The notes under the pieces are model-generated. The model searched no databases and was not told the origin of the DNA. It worked only from the letters and a program-made list of their open reading frames with translations. A program made the position numbers and the translations under genes. Shown in pieces: positions 43,431 to 52,238 of a DNA stretch of 64,000 bases; within the stretch, counting starts at the first letter, position 1, and each line of letters opens with the position of its first letter. This DNA comes from JAUPKT01 sp964427855 (GTDB lineage: Bacteria; Desulfobacterota; Desulfomonilia; Desulfomonilales; Desulfomonilaceae), in contig CAYRVH010000005.1 of NCBI GenBank assembly GCA_964427855.1, forward strand, positions 17,151-81,150, in the 5' to 3' direction.

Positions 43431-45056
43431 ATGGCTGAAGAATATGACGGCATTATATTGGGCGCCGGACCCAACGGTTTGACGGTTGCAGCCTACCTCG
43501 CGAAGGCCGGCTTAAAGATCCTCCTGCTGGAGAAGCGTTTCGAAGCAGGAGGGGGGCTTGCCACGGAGCAGGTGACTCTTCCGGGCTTTCTCCACAACAC
43601 CCACGCCGTGTATATGCCCATGGTGGACTACGCCCCGCCGCTGAAGGATTTCGACGAATACCTCACCAAGGATTATGACCTGGAATTTGTATTCCCTGAA
43701 CTCGTCATGGCTATGCCCTTTGCCGATGGGGCAAGCCTCTGCCTTTATCAGGATATGGACAAGACGTGCGCGTCCATTGCACAGTTTTCCCAAAAGGACG
43801 CCGAGACGTATCGCAGGGTTCAAACGCGTTTTAATCAGCTGACCGAAGCCTTTCTCGCGCCAGCGACCTATGAAATGGCCAAGCCGGCGTTTGAACAAAT
43901 GATCAAGCTCCAAGCCACCGACATAGGTCGGGAAATCACCGAGTGGACTGAAAAGACGCCCCTGGATATCGTCAACGGCCTCTTTGAAAACGACAGGGTT
44001 CGGACATTGTTTCTTTACCTGTCGTGCATGTGGGGGCTCCACTACAATTTGGAAGGAGTGAGCTACCTCGTGCCGCTGATGTTCAACCGTGCGGTGAACT
44101 ATCGGCTCGTAGTGGGCGGCTCGCACCACCTGGCCCACCTGTTTACCAAGGTGCTGTACCGTCACGGCGGCATGATCATTTCGCCGGTGGCCGTGAAAAG
44201 GATCATCGTGGAAAACAACACCGCCACCGGTGTGGAATTGCAGGATGGTACGATGTACCGGGCAAAAAAATTCGTGGCCAGCAGTTTGGATCCCTATCAA
44301 ACATTTTTCAAATATGTTGGTGAAAGCAATTTAGAAAGCAGTTTTGTTACGCGCACAAAGGACTGGAAATGGGAGCTCTCGAGTTTGTTTCACGTGCATC
44401 TGGCGTTGGCCGAGGCCCCTCATTTCGCCGCCGCCTCTCGCAATCCGGATATCAACAAAGCCTTTATTACGGTCTTAGGGTACGAAACCCAGGCCGAGCT
44501 CATAAAACACTACGATGCCATTCATGCCGGCGAACTCCACGCTGCAGGCTTCAACTGCTGCTTTCCCTCTGTTCATGACCCCAAACAGGCGCCCCAGGGC
44601 AGACATACGGCCCTTATCTCTCTGCACGCCCCGTATAACCTCAAGGAGGGGGGAGCTCAGCAATGGTACCGCATACGAGAACAGGAAGCCGACCGCTGTG
44701 TGAAATTGCTCAGCAAGTATGCGCCAAACATCAATGACGATACCATCCTTTGGCGCTACATCACGACGCCGCTGGACATAGAAAACAAGTTTGCCGATAT
44801 GGTTCAGGGCTCTTACAAACAGGGCGCCTATCTCCCTCTTCAGATGGGCTACCTCCGACCCAACGAGGAATGCTCACAATACGCAACGCCAATCAAGAAT
44901 CTGTATGTGTGCGGCGCCAGTACGTTTCCAGGAGGCCTGATTACCTTTGGGCCCGGATATAACGCGGCCAACCGCATTGCCAATGACCTAGGCGTTGATC
45001 GCTGGTGGAAAGAGCCGGAGTGCGTCACCAAGGCCAGAGAGATGGGAACTCTCTGA
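43431..45056 (+). CDS. FAD-dependent oxidoreductase, phytoene desaturase/CrtI-like (1)
   Basis: This 541-residue protein has an N-terminal dinucleotide-binding motif GIILGAGPNGLTVAAYLAKA, EKRFEAGGGLATEQ and the C-terminal FAD motif NLYVCGASTFPGGLITFGPG with YNAANRI, typical of phytoene-desaturase and carotenoid-isomerase relatives. The family oxidises or isomerises hydrophobic chains or rings. It heads a plus-strand run with a second relative at 45377. Substrate is not clear: no carotenoid genes such as crtB or crtE are present nearby, so a carotenoid role is not assumed. An AAGGAGG lies before the start ATG. Confidence 0.85.
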   Translation: MAEEYDGIILGAGPNGLTVAAYLAKAGLKILLLEKRFEAGGGLATEQVTLPGFLHNTHAVYMPMVDYAPPLKDFDEYLTKDYDLEFVFPELVMAMPFADGASLCLYQDMDKTCASIAQFSQKDAETYRRVQTRFNQLTEAFLAPATYEMAKPAFEQMIKLQATDIGREITEWTEKTPLDIVNGLFENDRVRTLFLYLSCMWGLHYNLEGVSYLVPLMFNRAVNYRLVVGGSHHLAHLFTKVLYRHGGMIISPVAVKRIIVENNTATGVELQDGTMYRAKKFVASSLDPYQTFFKYVGESNLESSFVTRTKDWKWELSSLFHVHLALAEAPHFAAASRNPDINKAFITVLGYETQAELIKHYDAIHAGELHAAGFNCCFPSVHDPKQAPQGRHTALISLHAPYNLKEGGAQQWYRIREQEADRCVKLLSKYAPNINDDTILWRYITTPLDIENKFADMVQGSYKQGAYLPLQMGYLRPNEECSQYATPIKNLYVCGASTFPGGLITFGPGYNAANRIANDLGVDRWWKEPECVTKAREMGTL

Positions 45057-45072
45057 AAGAGGAGAAAAACAG

Positions 45073-45333
45073 ATGAAAGTGAACTCGACCGGTTTGGGCA
45101 AGACGACAATGGTGGCGCATTTCGCCGACTTGGCCAAGGTGGACGGTGAAGAGGGAGGCGCCATGAGGTTGCACATTGAGGCTACCGAGCCTGTCCATTG
45201 GTCCATAAAGGCAACGGTGGGCGGGGAGGATCTGAGGCAATTTGCAAAACTCTTGCTGAGACCGTCCGTCCTGTTCCTTGCCCTGAAGCTTCTCATCTCG
45301 GGCAAGAAGTTGGCTCCTCCACAGTCGCATTGA
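45073..45333 (+). CDS. conserved-context small protein between two FAD oxidoreductases, function unknown
   Basis: This 86-residue protein starts at ATG 45073, with AGAGGAG 8 nt upstream. It contains VNSTGLGKTTMVAHFADLAK (which includes GLGKTT, resembling part of a P-loop but far too short for an ATPase), then LHIEATEPVHWSIKATVGGEDL and a hydrophobic C terminus RPSVLFLALKLLISGKK. It lies 16 bp after one oxidoreductase gene and 43 bp before the next, so it is likely co-translated with them. It could be an accessory subunit or chaperone. No family is recognised. Confidence 0.6.
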   Translation: MKVNSTGLGKTTMVAHFADLAKVDGEEGGAMRLHIEATEPVHWSIKATVGGEDLRQFAKLLLRPSVLFLALKLLISGKKLAPPQSH

Positions 45334-45376
45334 AGTTTTTTCATGTAGGAATTTTCATAAAGAAGGAGGCATCTCC

Positions 45377-47041
45377 ATGGCAGACAAGACCTATGACGCC
45401 ATCGTCGTCGGCGGCGGACATCAAGGTACCATAATAGCCTGTTATCTTCAGCACGCGGGGCTGCAAACCGTTATATTCGAGCGCCAACACGAGCTGGGAG
45501 GCGGCGCATGCGGCGAGGCGCTGCCCCTCCCCGGTTTTCTCCAAAATCCCTGCGCACATTTTACTCGATTCTACGGGCATCCTGCGTACGCAGATTTCGA
45601 CCTGCGGTCCAAAGGGCTCGTGTACGTGTACCCTGACCACAGCGAAGGCATGATCTATGACGACGGTACGAGCTTTATGGGATACACAGCCTGGAAAGTA
45701 ACGGACGTCGATACAGGCAAGGCTGAGTTCGACGAAAAAAACGCGCAGAAAACCATAGACCAAATCGCCAGATTCTCTCAACGGGATGCAGACACGGCCT
45801 ATCAACTCTTAGAAATGTATAGAAAAAAATGGCGCGCCGCCTTCCATGAATGGCGGTACAATCCGCCGACTCCCTGGGGAGTTCCGGACGCCTTTGAAAG
45901 GCTGATTGGCGATCCAGAAGCGCCTATACCACCTGAATACCAATTCTATACGTCCCAGCAGGTGGCGTTTGATCTTTTCGAGAGCGACTACCTCAGAACG
46001 CTGTTTATGCGATCCTGTATGACCTCCAGCGGCGTATTCCCGAACGACGCGATCGGCATTTACAAGACCCTTCACACCCTTGGGCTCATCCTCTCGTGGG
46101 AGCCTGCGTCTATTGCGGTTGGCGGCACTCATGCCATCACCCACGCCCTGCAGAGGGCCTTTAGCTCCATGGGGGGCGAATTCGTCGTCGAAACGCCGGT
46201 GGCTCGAGCGATCATAGAGAACGGAAAGGCTGTGGGTGTCAGACTCCAGGACGGCCGAGAGATTGCCGCCCGAAAAGTGGTTGTCTCAGACCTCAACACC
46301 ACGCAAACGGTCCTCGACCTTATCGGCGAGGAGCACGTGCCTCCAAAAATAGCTCACAGGGCCAAGAACATCCTTCGCGACCGGGCGCAGCTTTTCTGGG
46401 GCAATTTTGCGCTTCATGAACTTCCCCAATATACAGCGGCCAAGGACAACCCAGAGATTGGGATGTGTCCACGGCTTAACTGGGGACCCAAGGACGCTGA
46501 CTACTTCGCCACGCGACATCAAGCAGAACTCTTCGTAAAGGGAATCCCAGACAAACTGGTTGCCATCGTGGCCCCGGACAGCATCTGGGATCGGGTGAGA
46601 GCCCCGGAAGGCAAACACACCATACTTATCGAGCAGTTTACCGCTCCCTACCCCTTTTTCTCAGACGCCGACTGGCTGCGCATGAAAAGGGATATTGTGG
46701 AGATTATGAGAGAACAGTGGTCGTGGTATGCGCCGAACATGACCAAAGACAACGTCATCGCTGCGCACATCACCACGCCCATGGACACCAAGATGAGAAA
46801 TCTGAACATGCCGCAGGGAGGCTGGACAGCAGAAGATATGATCGCATCTCAGATGGGGAGGATGCGGCCATTCCCCGAACTGGCGCATTATAGGCTGCCA
46901 GTGAAGAACCTCTATCTCTGTTCCTCTTCGGCCCACTCCGGTCCCGGCATAGGTCGCGGCAGCGGGTATAACTGCTTTAAGGTCATCGCTGAGGACTTCG
47001 GCCTCCCAAAGATATGGGAACAGAAAGGGCGGGCCTATTGA
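45377..47041 (+). CDS. FAD-dependent oxidoreductase, phytoene desaturase/CrtI-like (2)
   Basis: This 554-residue paralogue has AIVVGGGHQGTIIACYLQHAG, ERQHELGGGACGEALPLPGF at the N terminus and LYLCSSSAHSGPGIGRGSGYN at the C terminus. The GG-H-QG FAD motif and SGPGIGRGS loop differ from copy 1, so the two have diverged and may act on different intermediates. CTSSSA-type Cys residues near the flavin motif (Cys in LCSSSA) are present. It follows the 86-residue gene in the same run. The substrate is again unknown. Confidence 0.85.
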   Translation: MADKTYDAIVVGGGHQGTIIACYLQHAGLQTVIFERQHELGGGACGEALPLPGFLQNPCAHFTRFYGHPAYADFDLRSKGLVYVYPDHSEGMIYDDGTSFMGYTAWKVTDVDTGKAEFDEKNAQKTIDQIARFSQRDADTAYQLLEMYRKKWRAAFHEWRYNPPTPWGVPDAFERLIGDPEAPIPPEYQFYTSQQVAFDLFESDYLRTLFMRSCMTSSGVFPNDAIGIYKTLHTLGLILSWEPASIAVGGTHAITHALQRAFSSMGGEFVVETPVARAIIENGKAVGVRLQDGREIAARKVVVSDLNTTQTVLDLIGEEHVPPKIAHRAKNILRDRAQLFWGNFALHELPQYTAAKDNPEIGMCPRLNWGPKDADYFATRHQAELFVKGIPDKLVAIVAPDSIWDRVRAPEGKHTILIEQFTAPYPFFSDADWLRMKRDIVEIMREQWSWYAPNMTKDNVIAAHITTPMDTKMRNLNMPQGGWTAEDMIASQMGRMRPFPELAHYRLPVKNLYLCSSSAHSGPGIGRGSGYNCFKVIAEDFGLPKIWEQKGRAY

Positions 47042-47047
47042 TCGGGT

Positions 47048-47080
47048 GCTGAACGCTGGCAGAGATGCAATGCGTTCAGC
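47048..47080 (+). other. stem-loop after FAD oxidoreductase 2
   Basis: GCTGAACGC and GCGTTCAGC form a perfect 9-bp stem with a 15-nt loop, seven bases after the stop of the preceding gene. There is no T-tract, so it is not a standard intrinsic terminator. It could be a pause, processing or stability element. The 265 bp after it (to 47345) hold no gene and no clear promoter. Confidence 0.35.
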
Positions 47081-47344
47081 TCATGCGCAACCGGCTCGTG
47101 GGCGCATTGGCCACGATAAGTGATCCTCTTCCTTTTAAGTCAGCGGCTGGACGCCCTGGGTCAGGCGCCCAGCCCTTTTCTGAAGACGCCAGGCAAGGAT
47201 GCGAGTGCAACGTCAATATGCCACGGAGTGCGGACCGTCGCGAATGGCCGACGCGCAGCACGCCTGCAGTGAGGCAATAAGCCCGAGAAAGTCCTTGCGC
47301 CGGGAAATGATTCCCGAACTGTGTCAATCCATCCGGAGGAGAAC

Positions 47345-48100
47345 ATGAGGAGATTGGAAGATAAGGTTGCGATCGTCACCGGCGCAGGAAAGGGCTTGGG
47401 AAGGGCTTTTTGCATAAAGCTGGCCCAGGAAGGCGCTCACATCGTTGCCGTGACAAGATTCGATATGAAGGGACTCGAGGATACAGCGAAGGAGGTGAGA
47501 TCCGGCGGAAGAAAAGCATTGGTACTACAGGTCGATGTCACCAGCGAATCGGATACGCTCCGCATGGCGGAAGAAGCGTTGAAGATGTTCGGCCGAATAG
47601 ACATCCTTGTGAATAATGCTGCGTACTATTTTGGCGTCGCGCGAAAGGCTTTCACGGAGATCAGCGTCCAAGAATGGGACCGAATGATGGCGGTCAACGT
47701 TCGTGGTCCATGGCTATGCGCACGGGCTGTGTTTCCTGCCATGAAGGCCCAAGGCAAGGGCAAGATCGTTAATCTGGCCTCGGAAGTCTTCTTCACAGGC
47801 TCCCATGGATTCGTCCACTACGTGTCGTCTAAGGGAGGGGTCATAGGGCTGACGAGAGCGTTGGCAGTGGAACTGGGGCCCGCGGGCATTTGCGTGAATG
47901 CTGTAGCCCCAGGCTACACCGATACCGAGGCGAGCCGTACCATTGCAGATGTCACAAAATATGACACATCGCGAACCCCTCTGAGAAGACTCGAAAAGCC
48001 AGAAGACGTGGTTGGCGCTGTGGCATTCTTGGCCTCTGACGAGAGTGATTTTATCACTGGACAGACCGTGCTGGTTGATGGAGGCAGGGCCATGCATTGA
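47345..48100 (+). CDS. short-chain dehydrogenase/reductase (SDR)
   Basis: A classical SDR of 251 residues that oxidises or reduces an alcohol/ketone with NAD(P). TGAGKGLGRAF (about 12-22), NNAAYYFG, the catalytic Tyr and Lys in HYVSSKGG, and LVDGGRAMH at the end are all present. The Ser is in NLASEVFF. The ATG at 47345 sits 4 nt after GGAGGA and is chosen over an earlier in-frame ATG at 47321. It is placed between the FAD enzymes and the phosphotransferase genes, consistent with oxidising an alcohol in the same pathway. Confidence 0.9.
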   Translation: MRRLEDKVAIVTGAGKGLGRAFCIKLAQEGAHIVAVTRFDMKGLEDTAKEVRSGGRKALVLQVDVTSESDTLRMAEEALKMFGRIDILVNNAAYYFGVARKAFTEISVQEWDRMMAVNVRGPWLCARAVFPAMKAQGKGKIVNLASEVFFTGSHGFVHYVSSKGGVIGLTRALAVELGPAGICVNAVAPGYTDTEASRTIADVTKYDTSRTPLRRLEKPEDVVGAVAFLASDESDFITGQTVLVDGGRAMH

Positions 48101-48325
48101 TCTGGGACGATCTCTTGCGCAAGGAGACCTGTTTTGTATTCCCCACTATTCCTCGCTGACAGGCAACTCCCCATGGAGGGAATGGTTTGGATGTCTGCGA
48201 TTCATAACCTTACCTCGCTTCCTCCAAGGTCTCCTTCGGGCTGAGACTAAAGATAGAGAACAGGCATTCTTTATGGTCAGTTCACTTGTATCAACCAACG
48301 TTCACCAAAGGAGGAGGATCCAGAG

Positions 48326-50008
48326 ATGAAGGTGTACGATGTAGTGCCCGGTTTAGAGTTCGACCCGGAGAGGGACTTGGCCCAGTCCCCCGCATGGTTT
48401 CTCGATGGTACCCATTCCGTCCCTCCGTGGACTCCCATGTTCGGCTGGTTTTGGATCAACTTCTGTCGGCATGGAATGCAGTACGGCGCAGAAACATTGT
48501 CCTTGCCGACCGTGAAAGGCTGGGACTGGCGCTTTCACAAGGGCGGAGGGTATCTCACGCTCCTTCTCGTCAAGACTGAGGAGGAAAAGCAAAGACGGGA
48601 AGAGAAATTCAAGAAAGCAATTCTACCTTTAATTCAGGACTACGATGGAATCTGGAACGGCTTTGTAAAGGAAATTCTCGGACGGTACGAGAGCTTAAAA
48701 AAACTTGACCTCGACGCAGCCACCAACATCCAACTCTTGGATAATTTTGAGCAAACCATCAATACGTGCCGGCGCATGTGGGAAATCCACATGTACATGA
48801 TGTACGGGACATACACGGCCTATATCCTCTTCGAAAACATGTGCAGGGAGTTGGCCGGCATCGATGACACCAATCCTTTATTTCACAATATTGTATCCGG
48901 TTTTGACAACAAGGTGTTCCAAGTGGACAAACGGCTGTGGGAGTTTTCACGCCGCGCCGTGAATGATGGTCTTGCCCCGGTGTTTACCGACAGCGAAGCC
49001 CCTGATATCAGAGATAAACTGCTTGCCTCGGACAACGGACGAGCATTCATGAATGACTTTATGGACTTCATGAACGAAGACGGGTGGCGTATGCAGCGCA
49101 TGTCTGAAATAAACCTGCCCACATGGGTAGAAGATCCCACGCCGGCTCTTGGTATGGTCAAACAATTCATTCTGAAAGGCGGCTCGTTCAACCTCGACGA
49201 GGAGCGTCAAAAGAGGTCGTCTGATCGTCTCGCTGCAGAGAAAGAAGTCATGGCCAAGGTGCCGGTTGAGCAACGGGGCTGGTTCGAGCAGCTGATGCGG
49301 CTGGCCCAAAAGAGCGGCATCTTCAGCGAGGAGCACGACCATTATCTCGACCTGTACACCCATGCCATGATGCGTAGGAGCGCATTAGGAATAGGGAAGC
49401 GTTTTGTGCAGGCCGGCGCCTTAGACAATCAAGAAGACGTTTTCTTCCTCATCCCCGACGAGGTGCGCAGAGCAGGAATAAACCCAGACCAGTTCGACCT
49501 CCGTTATATTGTCGATCGTAGAAGAAATGATTGGCTTGAATGGCAAAAAACCCCGAATCCCCCCGCAATATTGGCAGAGGGATTTGATCTTGATCAGGCT
49601 ATGGGGGTGCTCGTCAAGTCCAATGACCCCATCGCGCTCAAAGTCGTCGTTGGATCCATGCCCCAGGTGAGACCTGAACTCAAAGCAGACCTCTATGGGT
49701 CGTGCGGGTCTCCGGGTGTAGCAGAAGGCATTGCGAGAGTCATACTGAATGAGGACGAACTCCATCTCGTAAAAGAGAAGGACATACTGGTGGCGGCCAG
49801 CACCTCTCCGAGTTGGACCCCCGTCTTCTCGATGATCTCGGGCGTTGTGGTCGATAGAGGAGCAAGTCTGTCCCACGCGGCCATCGTAGGCAGAGAATAC
49901 GGCATACCAGTGGTCATGAATGTCTTCGAAGGCACGACGAAAATAAAATCAGGACAACGTATCAAGGTGGACGCCAACCTAGGCACCGTGTACATCCTCG
50001 ATAAGTAG
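48326..50008 (+). CDS. phosphohistidine-swivel subunit of a two-piece PEP-synthase-like phosphotransferase (PpsA/phenylphosphate-synthase-like)
   Basis: This 560-residue protein has the mobile domain of PEP-utilising enzymes at its C terminus, GVVVDRGASLSHAAIVGREYGIPV, where His517 would carry the phosphoryl group. The N-terminal 400 residues are helical and unlike PEP synthase (FLDGTHSVPPWTPMFGW, WEIHMYMMYGTYT), a substrate-binding region resembling the large subunit of phenylphosphate synthase and the corresponding region of rifampin phosphotransferase. No PEP/pyruvate-binding TIM barrel is seen. It is followed by the ATP-grasp subunit at 50099. The likely reaction is ATP + alcohol + water to a phosphoester + AMP + Pi; the alcohol is unknown. 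No phenylphosphate carboxylase genes are visible. Confidence 0.8.
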   Translation: MKVYDVVPGLEFDPERDLAQSPAWFLDGTHSVPPWTPMFGWFWINFCRHGMQYGAETLSLPTVKGWDWRFHKGGGYLTLLLVKTEEEKQRREEKFKKAILPLIQDYDGIWNGFVKEILGRYESLKKLDLDAATNIQLLDNFEQTINTCRRMWEIHMYMMYGTYTAYILFENMCRELAGIDDTNPLFHNIVSGFDNKVFQVDKRLWEFSRRAVNDGLAPVFTDSEAPDIRDKLLASDNGRAFMNDFMDFMNEDGWRMQRMSEINLPTWVEDPTPALGMVKQFILKGGSFNLDEERQKRSSDRLAAEKEVMAKVPVEQRGWFEQLMRLAQKSGIFSEEHDHYLDLYTHAMMRRSALGIGKRFVQAGALDNQEDVFFLIPDEVRRAGINPDQFDLRYIVDRRRNDWLEWQKTPNPPAILAEGFDLDQAMGVLVKSNDPIALKVVVGSMPQVRPELKADLYGSCGSPGVAEGIARVILNEDELHLVKEKDILVAASTSPSWTPVFSMISGVVVDRGASLSHAAIVGREYGIPVVMNVFEGTTKIKSGQRIKVDANLGTVYILDK

Positions 50009-50098
50009 CGCAGTAGTGTGAACGTGAGGAGCAGGCGCTGTCATTACGGAGCGGCAGGCGGCCTGCTCCCCTTTCCCGAAGGGATTGGTGGACATGAA

Positions 50099-51124
50099 AT
50101 GCCTGAAAAATGGATTTATTGGTTTGATGAAATCAGTACGACTGACAATGACTTAGTCGGGAAGAAATGTGCAAATTTGGGGGAAATGACGCGGCTAGGC
50201 ATGCGCGTGCCGCCGGGTTTTGCCATTTCGGTGGACGGCTACGAACGGTTCATGGCCGAAAGCGGGGCAGGAGACGAAATACGTCGATATGTGAGCGACA
50301 AGGCTGAGCTGTTGCACACCGTCAATGGCCAAATCGAGGTTGGTCGAGTAATTCGAAAGTTCATTGAGTCCAAGCCGCTGCCTGAAGAAATGAAAGAGGA
50401 GCTGTTTTCACACTATGACGAGTTGTGCCGCAGGGCAGGGGTCGAAGATATGGCTGTGGCGGTTCGGTCAAGCGGCGCCGTCAGTATGCCCGGCCAGATG
50501 GAGACATACCTCAACGTACAAGGGAAAGAAGAAGTCGCCCGCAAGGTGATACAGGTCTGGGGAAGCGCATTTACGACTCGAGCCATTGCCTTTCGTATCG
50601 AAAATAACATGGTCATGGAAAAGGCCCCCATAGGGGTGGCGGTCCTTAAGATGGTCCATGCCAAGTGCGCCGGCGTCTGTCTCACCGTGCTGCCTACCAC
50701 GGGGGATACCAGCAAGATCGTAGTGGAGGGCAATTGGGGTCTTGGAGAGAGTGTGGTGAGCGGTGAAATCACTCCTGACCAGTTTATTGTGGACAAAGCA
50801 TGCGGCGATTTTCAGTGTTCCATCGGCAAGAAGACGAAGATGGTGTGCTATGGCCCCGTAGGGACCAGGATGACACAGGTTCCAAAAGACATCCAAACAC
50901 AACCCTGCCTCACCCCACATGAACTTGAAGAGATTTGTCGCATCGCTAAAAATGTTGAGGGTCACTTCAATGCGCCGCAAGACATGGAATGGGTGGTTGA
51001 CGCAGACCTTCCTTTCCCCGACAATATCTTCTGGGTTCAGACTCGTCCGGCTAAGTGTGCGAAAAAGAAAACAGACGACGCGGAGTATCTTGCGGACCTC
51101 ATGGCCCGCATCTTCAAGATGTAG
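50099..51124 (+). CDS. ATP-grasp subunit of the phosphotransferase (PpsB-like, PPDK N-terminal domain)
   Basis: This 341-residue protein is the ATP-binding part of PEP-synthase/PPDK alone: VGKKCANLGEMTRLGMRVPPGF, AVRSSGAVSMPGQMETYLNV, VIQVWGSAFTTRAIAFR, GLGESVVSGEITPDQFIVD and the terminal EWVVDADLPFPDNIFWVQTRP. The other domains are missing, as in the about 40-kDa subunit of phenylphosphate synthase. The start at ATG 50099 keeps GGTGGA 6 nt upstream; the upstream ATG-like start at 50018 is rejected. Its His partner is the gene just before it, 90 bp upstream. A third CBS-domain subunit, known in Thauera, is not seen. Confidence 0.85.
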   Translation: MPEKWIYWFDEISTTDNDLVGKKCANLGEMTRLGMRVPPGFAISVDGYERFMAESGAGDEIRRYVSDKAELLHTVNGQIEVGRVIRKFIESKPLPEEMKEELFSHYDELCRRAGVEDMAVAVRSSGAVSMPGQMETYLNVQGKEEVARKVIQVWGSAFTTRAIAFRIENNMVMEKAPIGVAVLKMVHAKCAGVCLTVLPTTGDTSKIVVEGNWGLGESVVSGEITPDQFIVDKACGDFQCSIGKKTKMVCYGPVGTRMTQVPKDIQTQPCLTPHELEEICRIAKNVEGHFNAPQDMEWVVDADLPFPDNIFWVQTRPAKCAKKKTDDAEYLADLMARIFKM

Positions 51125-51155
51125 CTCACGTCGAGTTTCATCTGGGAGCTGAAAC

Positions 51156-51815
51156 ATGACCATACTGTACACGCAATACTGGGATGTGATACCTGGAAAA
51201 TTCGACGAATACTCAGTTTTCATCTCCAGTCGGTATAACCCCACTTTGGAAAGAATAGGAATAAAACTCCTTGGCGGATACTACGTGGCCGTGGGAGAGG
51301 GGCCGAGAATAATTGCCGTTTCCACCATAAACGAACAGGATTACCTACGGAAGATTCTTTCAACAGAGGAATATCGCAAGGTCTCTTCTGAATTGCTAGG
51401 ACTGGTATGGAGGTACGCAAGCAAGCTCTGGGTTTCCAGCGGCAGAGTTTTGGAAGGCCCTTACAACATTCAGACCGGATGCTGGAAATTCAACCAATAT
51501 TACAATGTGGTTCCCGGAAAAGAGGAAGATCATTACCGTTTCGTCAAAGAAGAATGCATTCCGGGCATGAAAGAGCTCAAAGTGCCGATCACCGGGGCGT
51601 GGCGGCTTGTCATCGGGCAGGGACCTCAAATCCTTGCGGAGTGTACCGCTCGGACGCTGGCAGATATCGCCGGCGCCATAGATACGGCAGAATTCCGGCG
51701 CCTGGTGCGAGATCTGAAGAAAAAATTCGGCTATGACTATAGCAGCCGAATTCTTGCGCCGACAGGGAGGATTGAAATCCCTTACATCATGCACGAGATG
51801 ATGCGAGGATTCTAG
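51156..51815 (+). CDS. tandem dimeric alpha+beta-barrel protein
   Basis: This 219-residue protein is an internal duplication. The first half has YWDVIPGKFDEYSVF...GYYVAVGEGPRIIAVSTI; the second half has YYNVVPGKEEDHYRFV...AWRLVIGQGPQILAECTA. Both end with EYRKV or EFRRLVRDL helices. The VPGK...GQGP...A pattern resembles NIPSNAP/EthD-type ferredoxin-like barrels, which bind small hydrophobic ligands or haem. It lies 32 bp after the ATP-grasp subunit, so it is probably in the same operon. Substrate binding or a small-ring isomerase role is possible but not shown. Confidence 0.65.
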   Translation: MTILYTQYWDVIPGKFDEYSVFISSRYNPTLERIGIKLLGGYYVAVGEGPRIIAVSTINEQDYLRKILSTEEYRKVSSELLGLVWRYASKLWVSSGRVLEGPYNIQTGCWKFNQYYNVVPGKEEDHYRFVKEECIPGMKELKVPITGAWRLVIGQGPQILAECTARTLADIAGAIDTAEFRRLVRDLKKKFGYDYSSRILAPTGRIEIPYIMHEMMRGF

Positions 51816-51907
51816 TTTGTCTCGTAGGGCCTTCAGGGGACGACAACTGTGAGAGCTCAAGACGCTCCAATGAGTGGGGAGAGCAACAACTCAATCAGGA
51901 GGATGCC

Positions 51908-52228
51908 ATGTATGTGCGTATGACTTTTTTCAGTGTGAAAGATGGAAAAATTGCCGAGCTTCGAGAACTCTATAATAAAGAGGTGATCCCATCCCATAAA
52001 CAACATAAGGGAATTCGCTTCGTTCATCTTCTGGAATGCCTGGAAGATCCCAATGAGGGCATATCTGTCACTGCGTGGGATACCAAGGCAGACCTCGACG
52101 CCTACGAAAAAAGCGGGGATTACGAGAAACTGGTTGGGATGTTTCAACACATGTATCGACAGAAACCCTCGTTGAGGGCATTTGAAGTGACTGCGAGTTC
52201 CGAACCCATACTCTTGAGACTCTTTTGA
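51908..52228 (+). CDS. antibiotic-biosynthesis-monooxygenase (ABM)-like barrel protein
   Basis: A single ferredoxin-like barrel domain of 106 residues: MYVRMTFFSVKDGKIAELRE, then FVHLLECLEDPNEGISVTAWDT and FEVTASSEPI. ABM-type proteins are small dimeric barrels found in many pathways. It sits 93 bp after the tandem-barrel gene and 11 bp before an HD-domain gene; its specific role is unknown. AGGAGG precedes the ATG closely. Confidence 0.65.
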   Translation: MYVRMTFFSVKDGKIAELRELYNKEVIPSHKQHKGIRFVHLLECLEDPNEGISVTAWDTKADLDAYEKSGDYEKLVGMFQHMYRQKPSLRAFEVTASSEPILLRLF

Positions 52229-52238
52229 GGTCTGGGAA

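Noticed and set aside
43512..44300. 262-codon minus-strand open frame
   Set aside because: It is opposite the first CrtI-like gene with its clear FAD motifs.
43431..47041. Carotenoid biosynthesis locus
   Set aside because: The two CrtI-like proteins lack any phytoene synthase or prenyltransferase neighbour, so the family resemblance alone does not support it.
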